Assembly: GCA_011033025.1 (NCBI GenBank)
Contig: WFMF01000234.1
Span: 131,817-195,816, forward strand
Length of the DNA stretch: 64,000 nt
Reading direction: 5' to 3'
Source of the DNA: Beroe forskalii
Taxonomy: Eukaryota > Ctenophora > Nuda > Beroida > Beroidae
Below, piece by piece: positions 35,084 to 47,700 of the stretch (positions are counted from its first letter, which is position 1; the number at the start of each line of letters is the position of its first letter). The position numbers and the translations under genes are program-made. Below the pieces are notes generated by a model that was not told the origin of the DNA, did not search any database, and saw nothing but the letters and a program-made list of their open reading frames with translations.

Positions 35084-38077
35084 TAATAGAGTCAAATCTG
35101 GCCCAGAATAGCTCAAAATCGGAACAAATTCTACACCAAGCGATTTTGACTGTTTACCACAGTTTTTTGCCCAAAAAATCGATCTAGCAACTTTCCGGAA
35201 CTTTCCGGAGTGGGGAAAGTGCCTAAAAATCGATTTTTAGTTGAGGCGCAGCCGACTGACCTGTGAAAAATCGCAACTCGGCTCAGGAAGGTCGTAGAGA
35301 CTTCATTTTGGGCTTAAAAGAAGCGCAATGACCATGTTTATATACGACTTGTTAATAAACATATGCCCTAAAATGATCAGGAACAGAGTTATGGGCGAAA
35401 AACTGATTTTTGGGCACCTGCGATACATAGCGGAGGCGATTTTTGTATCTCAGCTCAGGAGGATCGTAGAGACTTCAATTTGGGCTTAAAAGAAGCGCAA
35501 TGACCATGTTTAAATACGACTTGTTGATAAACATATGCCCTAAAATGATCAGGAACAGAGTTATGGGCGAAAACTGATTTTGGGCACCCGCGATACATAG
35601 CGGAGGCGATTTTGTATCTCAGCTCAGGAGGATCGTAGAGACTTCAATTTGGGCTTAAAAGAAGCGCAATGACCATGTTTAATTACGAATTGTTAATAAA
35701 CATATTCCCTAAAATGATCAGGAACAGAGTTATGGGCAAAATACTGATTTTTGGGCACCTGCGATACATAGCGGAGGCGATTTTTGTATCTCAGCTCAGG
35801 AGGATCGTAGAGACTTCAATTTGGGCTCAAAAGAAGCGCAATGACCATGTTTATATACGACTTGTTGATAAACATATGCCCTAAAATGATCAGGAACAGA
35901 GTTATGGGCGAAAAACTGATTTTTGGGCACCCGCGATACATAGCGGAGGCGATTTTTGTATCTCAGCTCAGGAGGATCGTAGAGACTTCAATTTGGGCTT
36001 AAAAGAAGCGCAATGACCATGTTTAAATACGACTTGTTAATAAACATATTCCCTAAAATGATCAGGAACAGAGTTATGGGCGAAAAACTGATTTTTGGGC
36101 ACCCGCGATACATAGCGGAGGCGATTTTTGTATCTCAGCTCAGGAGGATCGTAGAGACTTCAATTTGGGCTTAAAAGAAGCGCAATGACCATGTTTATAT
36201 ACGACTTGTTGATAAACATATGCCCTAAAATAATCAGGAACCGAGTTATGGGCGAAAAACTGATTTTTGGGCACCCGCGATACATAGCGGAGGCGGTTTT
36301 TGTATCTCAGCTCAGGATGGTCGTAGAGACTTCAATTTTATGACCATGTTTATATACGACTTGTTCATAAACATATGCCCTAAAATGCTCAGAAACAGAG
36401 TTATGGGCGAAAAACTGATTTTTTTAATGCCCTAAAATGCTCAAGAACAGAGTTATGGGTGAAAAACTGATTTTTGGGCACCTGAGATACATAGTGGAGG
36501 TGATTTTTGTATCTCAGCTCAGGAAGGTCGTTAACACTAAAAATAACGCAGTGGCCATGTTAATAATTTGATATATGACTTATATTTTGGTCTCCCTAAG
36601 GACATGACAGATGCGATTTTCGAATCTCTGCTTTGCCCAATGGCCCATGAGGGCTTTAACTTTAAAAACTTAAAAGAACCACAATTACCAGTTCTACCAT
36701 GTTCTTGTTAATGATTATTTTTGCCCTTGAGTTTTTATTCTCCTGAGAATCTTTACATCTGGGGATTTCATATCTTATTTCGCTTAAAGGGTCAACACGG
36801 AATTGCCAAGCAAAATATTGATTAGTGAACTTAAACCAAATCTAATTCACTCAGCCGAATGTACGGGAAACTGTGCACTGGGCAGGAAGGTTAAATGATG
36901 AGCTGAACATATGAATATTTTGGATTGTATGCCATAAATATTGGCAACATCTATTTGATTTTGATATAAGTTCTGGTTCTGGAGTGATCAAACACTTTGA
37001 GCCCTGCGGTAAATCATTTAGTATACTTTTGCTGAGCTTGGCAGCCTTATAGCCCATCAGAGCATGCTTATGAAAACATAATGACCCATCATGACACTTA
37101 GGTCCTAGCTCTGCGACCTGTATTATATGGGGACTATCCAAAAAAGTCCATTGCACTGCTTTCTGGCCTGGGATATTTATAAAAGTGCCTCAGCACTGCC
37201 TCATGGCCTATGAGTGAATCAGGTTGTCGCCCAAGAGTATTTTAGGGTTTATATTTATTAACAAGGAGTATGTAAACATGGCCAATGTGCTTCTTTTAAG
37301 CCCAAAACGAAGTCTCTACGACATTCTTTGGTCAAGATATAAAAATGGTCTCAGCTATACATGATCGCAGGTGCCCAAAAATCAGTTTTTCGCCCATAAC
37401 TCTGTTCCTGAGCATTTTAGGGCATATGTTTATTAACAAGTCGTCTGTAAACATGGTCATTGCGCTTCTTTTAAGTCCAAATTGAAGTATTTACGACCCT
37501 CCTGAGCTGAGATACGAAAATCGCCTCCACTATGTATCGCGGGTGCCCAAAAATCAGTTTTTCGCCCATAACTCTGTTTCTGAGCATTTTAGGGAATATG
37601 TTTATCAACAAGTCGTATTTAAACATGGTCATTGCGCTTCTTTTAAGCCCAAATTGAAGTCTCTACGATCCTCCTGAGCTGAGATACAAAAATCGCCTCT
37701 GCTATGTATTGCGGGTGCCCAAAAATCAGTTTTTCGCCCATAACTCTGTTCCTGATCATTTTAGGGCATATGTTTATTAACAAGTCGTATATAAACATGG
37801 TCATTGCGCTTCTTTTAAGCCCAAATTGAAGTCTCTACGATCCTCCTGAGCTGAGATACAAAAATCGCCTCCGCTATGTATCGCAGGTGCCCAAAAATCA
37901 GTATTTTGCCCATAACTCTGTTCCTGATCAACTAAAAATCGATTTTCGGCACTTTCCCCACTCCGGAAAGCCCCGGAAAGTTGCTAGATCGATTTTTTGG
38001 GCAAAAAACTGTGGAAAACAGTCAAAATCGCTTGGTGTAGAATTTGTTCCTGAAAAAATTAGGATTTGACTCTATTA
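35084..38077. mobile_element. Foldback element FB2, same orientation as FB1
   Basis: Ends TAATAGAGTCAAATC and GATTTGACTCTATTA are perfect inverted repeats, flanked by TAT (35081-35083 and 38078-38080). The left arm has about seven ~172-bp units (marker GGATCGTAGAGACTTCAATT at 35461, 35630, 35802, 35974 and 36146). The right arm has about four inverted units. The core (about 36530-37270) matches FB1 but lacks ~340 bp present in FB1 (about 28096-28438). A 101-codon minus frame (36851-37156) is the FB2 version of the shared core frame. The empty site at 31625-31648 confirms the ends. Confidence 0.88.
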
Positions 38078-38080
38078 TAT

Positions 38081-40870
38081 GGAATTCCCAGACAAATTTC
38101 AATAAGTATATCAGTGCAGATAAGTTCAAAATTTCTAAAATGCAATAATTCCAAATAAAACCTTCTACACTCGACTCGATAAAAGGGATCTTGTATTGGA
38201 AATTCTACTACATCGATCACCTCAGTGATATTGGCCTTTCTGAAGTTCTGATTTATTCCCAAAAGTTAACTAATTTTTTCTAATTTGAAAAAAAGGCGAA
38301 AATCCCCTAATTTAATTTGGGGTACGAAATTTGGGGATTTTTGAGAAAAATCCCCATATTTTCGAACCCCCAAAATTTCGATCCCCGGAATTATTGTCCC
38401 ATGTTATTTTGTCTTGTAAGGTAAACTGCATCAGACTAATTAAGGTCTGTCATTCGATACACAGCGGTAATTCTGCGGCACAGTATAATGTAATTCTCTC
38501 CAACATATAGTTAGTACGAGTGTACTCAGATCTCTAATGCTATTTTGATCTACTGCCACTCCTACTTATCTTAATGTATACACGTCTGATGAGCTTAAAT
38601 TTTATTAAATTTTATAAATACCGAGGACGGCATACCGCATGCTCTTCACTATAACGAGGAATAAGTGTGCGTGCTTTCTCCGGACACATGGTAATTATCA
38701 TCTCCTCTTGTAATTGAGTTTATATAATGTACTACAGAATGTACATACCTCATCATTGTTCAGTATTTTGTTGTTCATTTTATTTTTCGTGATGAATACG
38801 TATTCATCAGCGAAATTACACAACTTTTCGCTCCAGGGCCATCCATAAATCATGAATTGCGTTTATTAGTTAAGAAGTTAAGAGAGAGAGGAATGGTGGT
38901 TCTTGAACGTGCGAAATTATGGGGGAGCGGGTCTGAAACCAGGAGAAATGTAAACTTAACTGATGAATGGTATGGTCCCTTATGTATTTAGTCACTTCCG
39001 GTGGCGCCCTTGTACTGTAAGAACATACCCAGCTGCAAACATTTTGTGTAAGGAGTGGTTTTCCTCGTGTATATGTGCTACAAAAACATTATCGCAATTT
39101 CATACGAAACACACTCCGCTACAATCATGGTCTTTCAATAACTTTCATTAAGCAAAATATTATGCGGTATGTTCTAACATACATAAAAACACCGGAACAG
39201 CGATGTATCGAGAGGTGTTAAAAGACACGTTTTAAACCTCGTGTTTTGATCCGGATGCAGTAAAATGTGGTCGCGGATTACGTCATTATCATAGATTAGA
39301 GTGGTACTTCTCCGACGTTGAAATGGCATGTTTATCTGTCACACTTTTCAGATCTGGAGACGGTCTTCGCGGCACTTCCACCCCTGCTGTCATGGGTATT
39401 TCGGGAACTGGTTTCAAATTTCGATAATATACGTATACGTTTTATGGAACATACGATCTTTAAATGATTGCGTTAATGTAAAATACTGTGGTCCTTCAAG
39501 TTTTGGGTTGATTGAATTAGGTTTTAGTTCATCAGACGAATTGATGAATAGGTTTTTCATTTTAAAATCAGGATAAATTTAATCCGGAGACCACCCCCAT
39601 ACTTCTCACTTTTGTGTTTTATACCTTCTTTGATTCATCCTTTTCCGATAATGAAGTATGACGTTTTAGAAATGAATAGTTTAATATTATTTCAACAGAT
39701 TTTCCCTGCGCCGGTGATAAGCGTTTACTGAATTTAGTAATGTCTGGTTTGGGTTGTGAATACGACGAAACGATTACAATACTTAAAGAATTCTCACTAA
39801 TTTAGTGTTTCGTACTGGGAATCTCTTTGCGCTTCCATGTACCGCATTATCGATAGATTATCGATTATCAATTATTAACTATCTGCTTTGGGTATGTGAT
39901 ACGCTTTACCTTATTATTATACTACTATCCGCAGTCAATATTACCATGACTAATTATTGTATTACTTTATTCTCCCGGTTTGTTCTATCGCTAATCGCCA
40001 TTCGTTTTATGTTGCTTTTAATCTTTTATCCTACGCTAATTTCAATTCTTAAAATACCTTAGTACATGAAATTAAGTAAGCAGAAAATTAAGCACTCCAG
40101 CCGCCAAAAATGCTTAATTTGATGTAACGTAGTAATGTGCTTTCTTAATTAAATGGTCCTACATTAAATGCGTTCTTAATTTATTTCAGAATCAAATCAA
40201 AACGTGCACCGTGCATATTTAACCAAGTCATGAGATAATCAGACACATAAATAATGATGTAGAAGAGATACACCAGTAATCGATTTAGATAGTCCAAATG
40301 TCAGCTCGACCCATTATACATCCATTTCATGCTGGTAAAGACCCTCACTTTAATCGACCGCACTAACAAATTTGGCGATTAAACCCCAGCATCTACGCCG
40401 ATAAAAGAAGTCAGTCCACTGACGGTAGAGCATTGTTATGTAATCGGTCTGCTGACCGTTCAGCATATTATCAAATAGGAGGCCGCTATTCGCCGGGGTA
40501 TGATTATTATTGGAGTGTCCAATCTGCAGGCTCACCGTTTACCTCTCTGTTGTGATCAGGGATTGTGTGTCTGTGTGGACACCCCTGCTGCCGCTCCTGC
40601 CATCAGTTATTGAGATGATAGGGTTTTATTTCATGTTGTAATAAGTTTAAAAAGGAAGCTAATTTGCTCTTATTCCATCTTTTATTTCATCGCATTGGCA
40701 GTGGCTCCAATAATTGGTTACTGCGTTTTTCATGACTCCGATGATCTTCCTCTTTCTATTGCTTTGGTTGCATGCCATACTCTTTTTACTCCTGCTCCCC
40801 ATCCTCCATTGTATTCTCAGGTTTAATGTTAATGGTACTCCACTCTATCAATGTTCCATCTGTTTAAAAT
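38081..40870. other. AT-rich non-coding stretch
   Basis: 38146-38425 duplicates 33170-33430. The rest has no supported gene. I looked here for the missing first half of the CH domain of the gene that starts at 44732 and did not find a convincing exon. A 61-codon minus frame at 40350-40535 has no recognisable domain. Confidence 0.55.
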
Positions 40871-43800
40871 CCGTTACTCAATCTCACGTATAAAATCTGC
40901 TCTCTACTTTCTGCTCCCTCTATCCATTCTGCTCCCCCCTCCACTCTGTTCCCACGCCCAATTCTGATTTCTGCTCCCTCACTCTACTCTGCTCCCCCCT
41001 CCACTCTGCTCCCCCCTCCACTCTGCCTCCTCAGTCCCTCACTCTCCTCTGCCCCCTCAGACAATTCTAATTTCTGCTCCCTTACTCCACTCTGCTCCTT
41101 CACTCCACTCTGTTTCCACGCCCAATTCTGATTTCTGCTCCCTCCCTCCATTCTGCTCCCCCCTCCACTCTGCTCCCCCTCCACTCTGCTCCCTCAGTCC
41201 CTCACTTCCCTCTGCCCCATCAGACAATTCTAATTTCTGCTCCCTTACTCCACTCTGCTCCTCCACTCCACTCTGTTCTCACGCCCAATTCTGATTTCTG
41301 CTCCCTCACTCCATTCTGCTCCCTCACTCCACACTGCTCCCTCACTCCACCCTGCTCCCTCACTCCACTCTGCTCCCTCGCTCCACCCTGCTCCCTCACT
41401 CCCCTCTTCTCCCTCCCTCCACTCTGCTCCCTCACTCCACTCTGCTCCCTCACTCCACTCTTCTCCCTCCCTCCACTCTGTTCCCTCACTCCACTCTGCT
41501 CCCTCACTCCACTCTGCTCACTTACTCCTCTCTGCTCCCTCACTCCACCCTTCTCCCTCACTCCACTCTCCTCCCTCACTCCACTCTCCTCCCTCCCTTT
41601 ACCCTGCTCCCTCACTCCAATCTGCCCCCTCACTCCACTCTCCTCCCTCCCTTTACCCTGCTCCTTCCCTCCACTCTGCTCCCTCCCTCCACCCTTCTCC
41701 CTCACTCCACTCTCCTCCCTCACTCCACTCTCCTCCCTCACTCCACCCTGCTCCCTCACTCCACTCTGATACCTCACTCCACCCTGCTCCCTCACTCCAC
41801 TCTGCTCCCTCACTCCACTCTGCTCCGTCACTTCACTCTGCTCCCTCACTCCACTCTGCTCCCTCACTCCACTCTGCTCCCTCACTCCACTCTGCCCCCT
41901 CACTCCACTGCTCCCCTCCTGCTCCACCCTGCTCCCTCACTCCAATCTGCTCCCTCACTCCACTCTGCTCCCTCACTCCACTCTCCTCCCTCCCTTTACC
42001 CTGCTCCTTCCCTCCACTCTGCTCCCTCCCTCCACCCTTCTCCCTCACTCCACTCTCCTCCTCACCCCACTCCCTCCTCCTCCCTTTTTACCCTGCTCCC
42101 TCACTCCAGTCTGCCCCTCACTCCACTCCTCCCTTTTACCCTGCTCCTTCCCTCCACTCTGCTCCCTCCCTCCACCTTCCTCCCTCCTCACTCCACCTCC
42201 TCCTCCTCCCTCCCACTCTCCTCCTCCCCTTTACCCTGCTCCCTCACTCCAATCTGCCCCCTCCCTTCCCTCTGCTCCCTCCCTTTACCCTGCTCCCTCA
42301 CTCCAATCTGCCCCCTCCCTTCCCTCTGCTCCCTCCCTTTACCCTGCTCCCTCCCTCCAATCTGCTCCCTCACTCCACTCTGCTCCCTCACTCCACTCTC
42401 CTCCCTCCCTTTACCCTGCTCCCTCACTCCACTCTGCTCCCTCACTCCACTCTGCTCCCTCACTCCACTCTGCTCCCTCACTCCACTCTCCTCCCTCCCT
42501 TTACCCTGCTCCCTCCCTCCACTCTGCTCCCTCCCTCCACTCTGCTCCCCAACTCCACTCTGCTCCCTCTCTCCGCCACTCCCTGCTCCCTCTCCGCCCA
42601 CTCCTCTGCTCCCCAATCCACTCTGCTCCCTCTCCCACCCTGCTCCCCAATCCACTCTTGCCCCCTCTCCCCGCCCCTCACTCCCCGGCTCCCTCCTTGC
42701 TCCCTCCCTCCACTCTGCTCCCCCCTCCACTCAGCACTCCCTCCCCTCCACTCTGTCCTCCCTCCACTCTGTTCCCCACTCCACTCTGCCCCCTCCTCCT
42801 CTGCACCAATCCCCCTTTACTCACCTGCTCCCTCCTCCTCTGCTCCCTCACTCCCACTCCTGCTCCCTCCTCCCTCAGCTCCCCTCCTCCACTCTCTCCC
42901 TCCCTCTGTTCCCTGCTCCCTCAACCCCACTCCTGCCCCACTTCCACTCTGCTCCCTCACTCCTCTGCTCCCTCACTCACTCCTCCCTCACTCAATCTGT
43001 CCCTTACCCATAACCCTCCCTCAATCTGCTCCCTCACTCCACTCTGCTCCCTCAATCCAATCTGCTCCCTCACTTCACTCTGCTCACTCACCCCACCCTG
43101 CTCCCTGACTCCACTCTGCTCCCTCACTCCACTCTGCTCCCTCAAACAATTCTGATTTCTGCCCCCTCACTCCACTCTGCTCCCTCAATCCACCCTGCTC
43201 CCTGACTCCACTCTGCTCCCTCAATCCACCCTGCTCCCTGACTCCACTCTGCTCCCTCACTCCACCCTGCTCCCTCACTCCACTCTGCTCCCTCACTTCA
43301 CTCTGCTCCCTCACTCCACCCTGCTCCCTCCCTCCACTCTGCTCCCTCACTCCACCCTGCTCCCTCACTCCACTCTGCTCCCTCACTCCACTCTGCTCCC
43401 TCACTCCACTCTGCTCCCTCCCTCCACTCTGTTCCCTCACTCCACTCTGCTCCCTCAATCCACTCTGCCCCTTCACTTCACTCTGCTCCCTCACTCCACT
43501 CTGCTCCTTTACTCCACTCTGGTCTCTCACTCCACCCTGCTTCCTCACTCCACTCTGCTTCCTCACTCCACTGTCCTCCCTCACTTCACTCTGCCCCCTC
43601 ACTCTACTCTGCCCCCTCACACAATTCCAATTTTTGTTCCCTCCCTCCACTCTGCTCCCTCACTCCACCCTGCTCTCTCACCTCACTCTGCTCCCTCACT
43701 CCACTCTGTTCTCTCACTCCACTCTGCTCTCTTACTCCACTCTGCTCCCTCAATCCACTCTGCTCCTTTACTCCACTCTGGTCTCTCACTCCACCCTGCT

Positions 43801-44730
43801 CCCTCCCTCCACTCTGCTCCCTCACTCCACTCTGCTCCCTCACTTCACTCTGCTCCCTCACTCCACCCTGCTCCCTCCCTCCACTCTGCTCCCTCACTCC
43901 ACCCTGCTTCCTCACTCCACCCTGCTCCCTCACTCCACTCTGCTCCTCGCTCCCTCGCTCCCTCTACTCCCTCCTCCCTCTTCTCCCTCCCTCCACTCTA
44001 CTCCCTCCTCCCACTCTTCTCCTCCTCCACTCTTCTGTTCCCTCACTCCACTCTGCTCCCTCACTCCACTCTGCTCACTTACTCCACTCTGCTCCCTCAC
44101 TCCACTCTGCTCCCTCACTCTACCCTGCTCCTTCACTCCACTTTGCTCCCTCTCTCCACCCTGCTCCCTCACTCCACACTGCTCCCTCACTCCACCCTGC
44201 TACCTCACTCCACTCTGCTCCCTCACTCCACTCTGCTCCCTCACTCCACTCTGCTCCCTCACTCCACCCTGCTCCCTCACTCCACTCTGCTCCCTCCCTC
44301 CACTCTGTTCCCTCCCACCCTGCTCTGTTCCTCCTCTCCTCTGCTCCTCCTCCCACTCTGCCCCCTCACTCCACTCTGCTCCCTCACTCTACTCTGCTCC
44401 CTCCCTCCACCCTACTCCCTCCCTCCACTCTGCCCCCTCACTCCACTCTGCTCCCTCACTCCACTCTGCTCCCTCACTCCAATCTGATCCCGCACTCCAC
44501 CCTGCTCCTTCACTCCACCCTGCTCCTTCACTCCAATCTGTTCCCTCACTCCACCCTGCTCCTTCACTCCACCCTGCTCCTTCACTCCACTCTGCTCCTT
44601 CACTCCACTCTGCTCCCTCACTCCTCTCTCCTCCCTCACTCCACTCTGCTCCCTCACTTCACTCTGCTCCCTCAATCCACCCTGCCCCCTCACTCCAATC
44701 TGCTCCCTCACTTCACCCTGCTCCCTCACA
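40870..44730 (+). repeat. 3.8-kb C/T-rich 18-bp minisatellite ending at a splice acceptor
   Basis: Roughly 200 variants of the 18-bp unit CTCCCTCACTCCACTCTG, nearly all pyrimidine on the plus strand. Because 18 is a multiple of three, all frames are long and open (LPHST- and SLTPLC-type repeats on plus, REQSGV-type on minus), but they show no unique sequence and are not taken as genes. Short interruptions such as CAATTCTGATTTCTG recur. The array runs directly into CTCCCTCACAG, the acceptor of exon 44732-44828, so in the sense strand it is a giant polypyrimidine tract at the end of an intron. Confidence 0.9.
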
Positions 44731-44731
44731 G

Positions 44732-47700
44732 AGCGAAGTGAGTATATCTCTGCTACCGACGACGCCATGACAGCAGCAGAGAAATACCTCTCCGTTCCCC
44801 GTCTCCTTTCCGCGGAGGATTTCACCAGGTCAGCATGTTTCGAGTATTGTTACGGGTTCGTTGTTCCCACGATTTCTCTCTTTCTCTTACTCCTCTCCTC
44901 TCTCTTTTTGAATTTTATGCTTGCTCTGCCGTATCCTTCGCATATTATCATTTAAGAGTTAGAGAGCCGTTTTGCCTAAAATTCTCACGAGCATATTGCT
45001 CTCTTCTTCGCTTTTGCTTGGCAAAGCATTAATAAGGTAATAATGATACATTCGCCAGTCTCGAGCCTTCGTAAAATCTGTAATGTCCTTACTATAAATT
45101 CGAGGCCTTCTCTGTCATTTTCTTATATTATAAGATATCTCAATTTACTGTAAGGCAGTAACGCTTTCTCATCTGTGCTTTGAAGCAACGTTCTTTCCTT
45201 TCCTGCCAATGAGTTAAATATTCAAATAATAGTCATATTATAATATGCTTCCCATCACAAACTTAGTTTTGTTCAGTTTATGCAGTGTAAATTTATAATA
45301 TTTATATTTATCAACTATATATTCCGCTACGATTGAACAATGATCTCGGTATACCATTGTAAACGTACAAAGCAGTTTGTGGTGTGGTTAAATGTTAGGA
45401 GTCAATGATCAAACTTCTCTCTAACACAGTACACACTAAAGATATTGTAGGCAGCTTTCCTCATCGAATTTTCCAATTTTCTTCGCTCTGATCGCTGATC
45501 TTTCCTCTCAAATTGTTTGATCGTGTGTTGCTCTGTTTTATTCTTCGCTTCTAACAACGAATCGATTTCTATATTAATAATAAGGTTATTACAATTATCA
45601 ATTAACATAGTGAAAATATATGGCTTTTTATTCAGGATTTTCAGAAATTAAAATTCTTTTACATTTTAGCATTTAAAACTGCGCTCGATGATATTTTTAG
45701 GAGTATGGTTTTTATTGTTTGCTCTATATTCAATGAAAACCAGGTATTCAATAGATCATCTGAAACACAAAAGTTGTGAAATTCTGAATTCAGCACTCAA
45801 TAACATAACCCCCATTCCTTTCCTGCAGTGATGACGTGGATGAGTTGAGTATGATAACATACCTCTCCTACTTCATGGATCCCTCTCACAAGACAGTGCG
45901 GGAGAACTACCTCCGAGACCATCCCGAGTACATCCCTCTCTACAAGCCCTTCATTGAGCCTGTCGAACCCCCCAACAACAACCACCACCCCGACCCTCCC
46001 ACCAACAACTCGTTCAGCAGTCCGGAGCCCCGGAATAGTCACGGGCTGAGGATATCATCCCCCTCACGGTACTCCATCGGGAGTTTGGAGTCCAGATCGA
46101 GCACGGACTCAGGCAAGAAGAGCCCGATCAAGAAGCTACTGTCCACGTACAAAGACAAGCTGAAGAAGGTGAAGGTGACGGATAACAAGTACAAAGAGCC
46201 GTACCAGCTCACTGAGGTGGACCGGGAGTTGGAGCGGGAGGAGGAGTGTGACGGGGCGGCCTCCCCCCAGGAGCCGAGTGATGGGGCGGCCTCCCCTCAG
46301 GAGGTGGTCCACATGCGGTCCATGTCAGAGGGGGAGCCCTACCGGACCAAAGCAGCGTACATCCCCGATGGAAGGGTCGTGTCTCAGGCGGAGACCAGTG
46401 CTTCCTCCTCCCCTGCAGCCGGCGAGGTCACGATCAGACATCACAAAGCCATCAGGAGGGCAAGTAGGTACAGTTCCGACAACTTGTGCGACACCTGCAA
46501 ACAGCCCAAGCCTTGCAGCGAGTGCTCTGCCGCCCCTCGGCGCAAGTCAATGCCTGCCGGGTCCACAAGACGGAGGAGTACCCCGAGTACCGATTCTCCG
46601 GCTCCCATCACGGGGTTGTCACGTGACAGGAATAACGAATCACCAGCTCGCAAGGGCCCATCTCGAGACCGTGATAGTTTTAGAGGCCCTCGGGACAGTT
46701 TCAGGAGTGAACGTGTCGTCAGTCCGCCCTCGAAACCACCCAAACCCGAGAGCTTGTCCCGAAGTCTGTCTTTCACGCGTGATTCAAACAACGCGTCACC
46801 CGCCACGCGTGATTCAAACAACGCGTCACCGGCCATTCGGATCCCCTCCCCCGAATACATGAACATTCCCGACCCCATCGAGTCCCCGGTTGTCCAACTT
46901 GGGAACGATGAGGAGGATCAGGAGGAGGTTAGTGACTCTGAAAGAGACAGAATTCTCGAACAAATCTTCAACGCAGCCTCGGTGGAAGATCTGACGAAGC
47001 CCGATGATGAGTATGATGAAAACATGCCGCCCATGCAGCGATTCCAGAGGTCTAACACCACTGTAGTCCGGAAAAAGGACAACAAACAGCAAGCCCCGGC
47101 GTCCCAGAACGTGGCAGCCGCTGTCAATGCCAACGAGTTGACGCCTTTCTTCAGGGACCACGAAATTCTTGCGGAGTACAAACTCCTTTGTAACAACGTA
47201 TCTTCGGGCGTCTACGTTATTCCTTCGCCCCATTCCTGCAAGTTTGGAACGGGGTAATATTCCTCAAAATAGGCATGTTTGCAGATGGGTGCTTCAAGTT
47301 TAACCTCAATATTCCGGACGATTTTCCGTACTCGAGGCCATCGTTGCAGTTCATTACTCCAGTTTTTCATCCCCAAGTTAATGACGACGGGGATCTAAAC
47401 CTCTCCAAAGCTTTCCCTACGTGGACACCCCGCAGAGACAGAGTTTGGTGAGTGCAGCAATATTAACAGTTTCGGTAATATCAGGTCTGTGTGTGGGGTG
47501 TAAAATATGTTGCAGAAGTGTTAACATTCGGGATATATCCGAGGTACGCCAGTGCCCGATAATATAATGAAAAATTTCGTAAAGCCCGACAAAAATTCGG
47601 GGTGTTAATTTACACACGCTTGACGTTTTGCCGTGTTAAAATTATCCCTAACGTTCCCAGCAACCCGCTGAAGTTTTAAGAAATATATCTTAAATCCATG

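Noticed and set aside
35669..35884. Frames of 60-75 codons repeated through the FB arms
   Set aside because: They arise from the 172-bp unit on either strand, change with each small deletion and have no conserved start.
43634..44770. 378-codon plus frame, and several long minus frames (for example 41220-41927, 43084-43650)
   Set aside because: They consist only of the 18-bp minisatellite, which is open in most frames; no unique sequence or start context supports translation.
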